From positions 1-15,748 of the forward strand of contig CAZFDM010000172.1 of assembly GCA_964517975.1 (NCBI GenBank): a stretch of 15,748 nt of DNA, given 5' to 3'. The stretch is from JBBIRM01 sp964517975 (GTDB lineage Bacteria > Desulfobacterota > BSN033 > UBA1163). Shown here one piece after another: positions 14,326 through 15,748 of this stretch (positions are counted from its first letter, which is position 1; every line of letters starts with the position of its first letter). The notes under the pieces are model-generated. The model had not been told where the DNA came from. It saw only the letters and a list, made by a program, of their open reading frames with translations, and ran no database searches. Made by a program: the position numbers and the translations under genes.

Positions 14326-14457
14326 ACCACTAAATCTCAAACACCCATTATTAAACAATGAGCAAAAGCTCACTCCACGAAATATTATAAAATCAGAAAT
14401 GATGGATGATTGGATAGTGGTGAGTCGGAATGATTTGGGACTTTGAGAATTTGGTGA
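14326..14457. repeat. Imperfect inverted-repeat element between hdrC and hdrB
   Basis: The left arm (14326-14346) and the reverse complement of the right arm (14437-14457) share CAC[T/C]AAA-TCTCAAA with one gap and then CCC. The arms sit about 130 bases apart at the ends of a non-coding stretch. A small perfect hairpin TGAGC-AAAA-GCTCA lies inside at 14359-14372. The layout resembles a degraded MITE or intergenic repeat. No target-site duplication is clear, and no second copy is seen in this window. Confidence 0.35.
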
Positions 14458-14491
14458 TTGAAATTTAAATTACTGAAGAAGGAGATAAAAA

Positions 14492-15355
14492 ATGATAGAG
14501 GTCTCCTATTATCCTGGTTGTTCCCTACACGGAACAGCACGGGAGTATGATGAATCACTTCGGGGGGTATGCCATCTTCTCAATATTCAACTTCATGAGT
14601 TAGAGGACTGGACCTGTTGTGGAGCAAGTTCGGCTCACTGTACCGATGAAGGCTTGGCATTCCAACTCGCTGCCCGAAACCTTGCTATTGCGGAGAAGCA
14701 TGGTCTCGAGCTTCTTGTGCCTTGTGTGGCATGCTATAGCCGTTTCAAAACAGCAGAAAAAGAGGTTAAAGACCATTCTGAACGACATTCCAAGGGGATT
14801 CAATTCCCCTACCAGGGAAATGTCCCCATCCGATATGCCCTGGACTTCTTCTGTGAGGAGTCGATCCTGGAAGAGGTGAAAAGAAAAAAGGTCAAACCCC
14901 TTTCAGGTCTTAAAGTGGTCTGCTACTATGGATGCCTCACCGTTCGACCTCCGAAGGTCACCGGAATCCGTGATTACGAAAATCCCCAACATATGGACCG
15001 CTTGATGGAATTGTTAGGGGCTGAACCGATCCAATGGTCCTATAAGACGGATTGTTGTGGAGCCAGTCTGGTGATGACGAGGACCGATATTGTAAGAAGC
15101 CTTGGACAGAAACTTCTTTCAATGGCCAAGGAGGCAGAGGCAGATTGTGTGGTGACAGGGTGTCCAATGTGTCAATCCAATCTGGATACTCGGCAGGATG
15201 AATTGGAAAACGAGGTAGGTAAAAAGTTTGACCTACCCATTCTCTACTTTACTGAACTCATGGGATTGGCCCTGGGCCATCGCGAGGTTAAGAAATGGTT
15301 GGGGCGTCATCTTACCGATCCCATAAAAGTTTTGCAAAGTAAAGGATTGCTATAA
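14492..15355 (+). CDS. hdrB: Heterodisulfide reductase subunit B-like protein with two CCG domains
   Basis: The 287-residue protein contains two CCG domains. The first has C10, C42-C43, C78 and C81; the second has C148, C188-C189, C224 and C227. Both sets match the five-cysteine pattern that in HdrB holds the two noncubane [4Fe-4S] clusters where the disulfide is split in methanogens. The complete set of ligands means the active site is probably intact. The natural acceptor in this bacterium is unknown; candidates are MetV/MetF2 or a disulfide. A GAAGGAG site precedes the ATG by 6 bases. The 166-base gap from hdrC is large for this operon and holds the inverted-repeat element. hdrA starts 51 bases downstream. 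Confidence 0.92.
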   Translation: MIEVSYYPGCSLHGTAREYDESLRGVCHLLNIQLHELEDWTCCGASSAHCTDEGLAFQLAARNLAIAEKHGLELLVPCVACYSRFKTAEKEVKDHSERHSKGIQFPYQGNVPIRYALDFFCEESILEEVKRKKVKPLSGLKVVCYYGCLTVRPPKVTGIRDYENPQHMDRLMELLGAEPIQWSYKTDCCGASLVMTRTDIVRSLGQKLLSMAKEAEADCVVTGCPMCQSNLDTRQDELENEVGKKFDLPILYFTELMGLALGHREVKKWLGRHLTDPIKVLQSKGLL

Positions 15356-15406
15356 TGACAGGTAGGAATTTAGATCGTTGGGTTTTGGACTTAAAAAGGG
15401 GATAAT

Positions 15407-15748
15407 ATGGTAGACAAAGTTGGAGCCGTGATGGTCGTTGGAGGGGGGATTGCGGGGATTCAAGCCTCGCTGGATCTTGCCGAATCGGGTTATTATGTCT
15501 ATCTCGTTGAGGCCTCGCCTGCTATCGGTGGGGTTATGGCTCAACTGGACAAAACCTTTCCAACCAACGACTGCTCCATGTGTATCCTCTCTCCCAAATT
15601 GGTTGAGGCAGGTCGTCACCTCAATATTCAGACCCTCACCTATTCAGAGGTAGTAAGTGTGGAAGGAGAACCAGGGAATTTTGAGATTACCGTGAGGAAA
15701 AAACCTCGTTACGTTGATCCAACGAAATGTACAGGTTGTGGGGAATGC
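15407..15748 (+). CDS. hdrA: Heterodisulfide reductase subunit A-like flavoprotein, N-terminal part (cut by window edge)
   Basis: From the ATG at 15407 the frame is open for 114 codons to the window edge. The peptide begins with an FAD Rossmann motif (VVGGGIAGIQASLDLAESG, residues 10-28), then the HdrA-specific GGVMAQLDKTFPTNDCSMCI with C56 and C59, SPKLVEAGRH, and the start of a ferredoxin insert with CTGCGEC (C108, C111, C114). HdrA carries the bifurcating or confurcating FAD in HdrABC complexes. Because the Rossmann motif starts at residue 10, this copy lacks the extra N-terminal domain of methanogen HdrA and belongs to the shorter bacterial type. AAAAAGGGG precedes the start. QmoA-like proteins are related, but the HdrC/HdrB neighbours favour HdrA. 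Confidence 0.9.
   Translation, partial: MVDKVGAVMVVGGGIAGIQASLDLAESGYYVYLVEASPAIGGVMAQLDKTFPTNDCSMCILSPKLVEAGRHLNIQTLTYSEVVSVEGEPGNFEITVRKKPRYVDPTKCTGCGEC

Noticed and set aside
1..15748. CRISPR arrays, tRNA or rRNA genes, transposases, phage genes, toxin-antitoxin pairs.
   Set aside because: I looked for regular short repeats, cloverleaf-like segments and familiar mobile-element proteins in all gaps and frames and saw none.

Overview
The window looks like the genome of a strictly anaerobic bacterium that runs the Wood-Ljungdahl (reductive acetyl-CoA) pathway, forwards or in reverse. A sulfate reducer or syntroph of the Desulfobacterota type is my best guess. The basis is the gene content: a ferredoxin-dependent 2-oxoacid oxidoreductase, MetF/MetV methylene-tetrahydrofolate reductase genes, heterodisulfide-reductase-like HdrC/B/A, a class III tetraheme cytochrome c, a NarI/DsrM/TmcC-type cytochrome b, and ThyX. 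Genes have bacterial Shine-Dalgarno sites and gaps are AT-rich. The lineage is inference; no rRNA or tRNA gene is present to test it.

Left part (1-3507, minus strand): a compact operon reads gntR -> porG -> fused GltD-like/ferredoxin protein -> porA, and porA runs off the left edge. Neighbouring genes overlap by 4 to 17 bases. It encodes a 2-oxoacid:ferredoxin oxidoreductase with its own regulator. Centre-left (3508-5537): a 114-bp divergent control region carries two face-to-face promoters and a palindrome over the gntR -10 box. It is followed by a LarA-family nickel-pincer racemase/epimerase gene (+) and a convergent thyX (-), whose stop codons overlap. Then comes a lone zinc-ribbon plus HD-domain gene (5840-6574), flanked by AT-rich gaps of about 300 and 350 bases.

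Right part (6921-15748, all plus strand): a probable long transcription unit holds metF1, a 5-TM cytochrome b, a small 2x[4Fe-4S] protein, a secreted tetraheme cytochrome c, metV, a second divergent metF, a soluble four-PAS histidine kinase, hdrC, hdrB and the start of hdrA. MetF-MetV-HdrABC association is known from acetogens. The unusual points here are the membrane cytochrome b / Fe-S / cytochrome c3 set placed between metF and metV, the second MetF that lacks two key active-site residues, and the embedded sensor kinase. Together they suggest that methylene-THF reduction (or methyl-THF oxidation) is electrically linked both to a soluble Hdr complex and to the membrane/periplasmic cytochrome pool. 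This link is inferred from gene order, not shown.

Non-coding features worth reading are the gntR/larA control region, a 16-bp perfect palindrome before the HD gene, a leader before metF2 with several mutually compatible or competing stems, and an imperfect inverted-repeat element between hdrC and hdrB. I saw no tRNA, rRNA, CRISPR, transposase or convincing rho-independent terminator.
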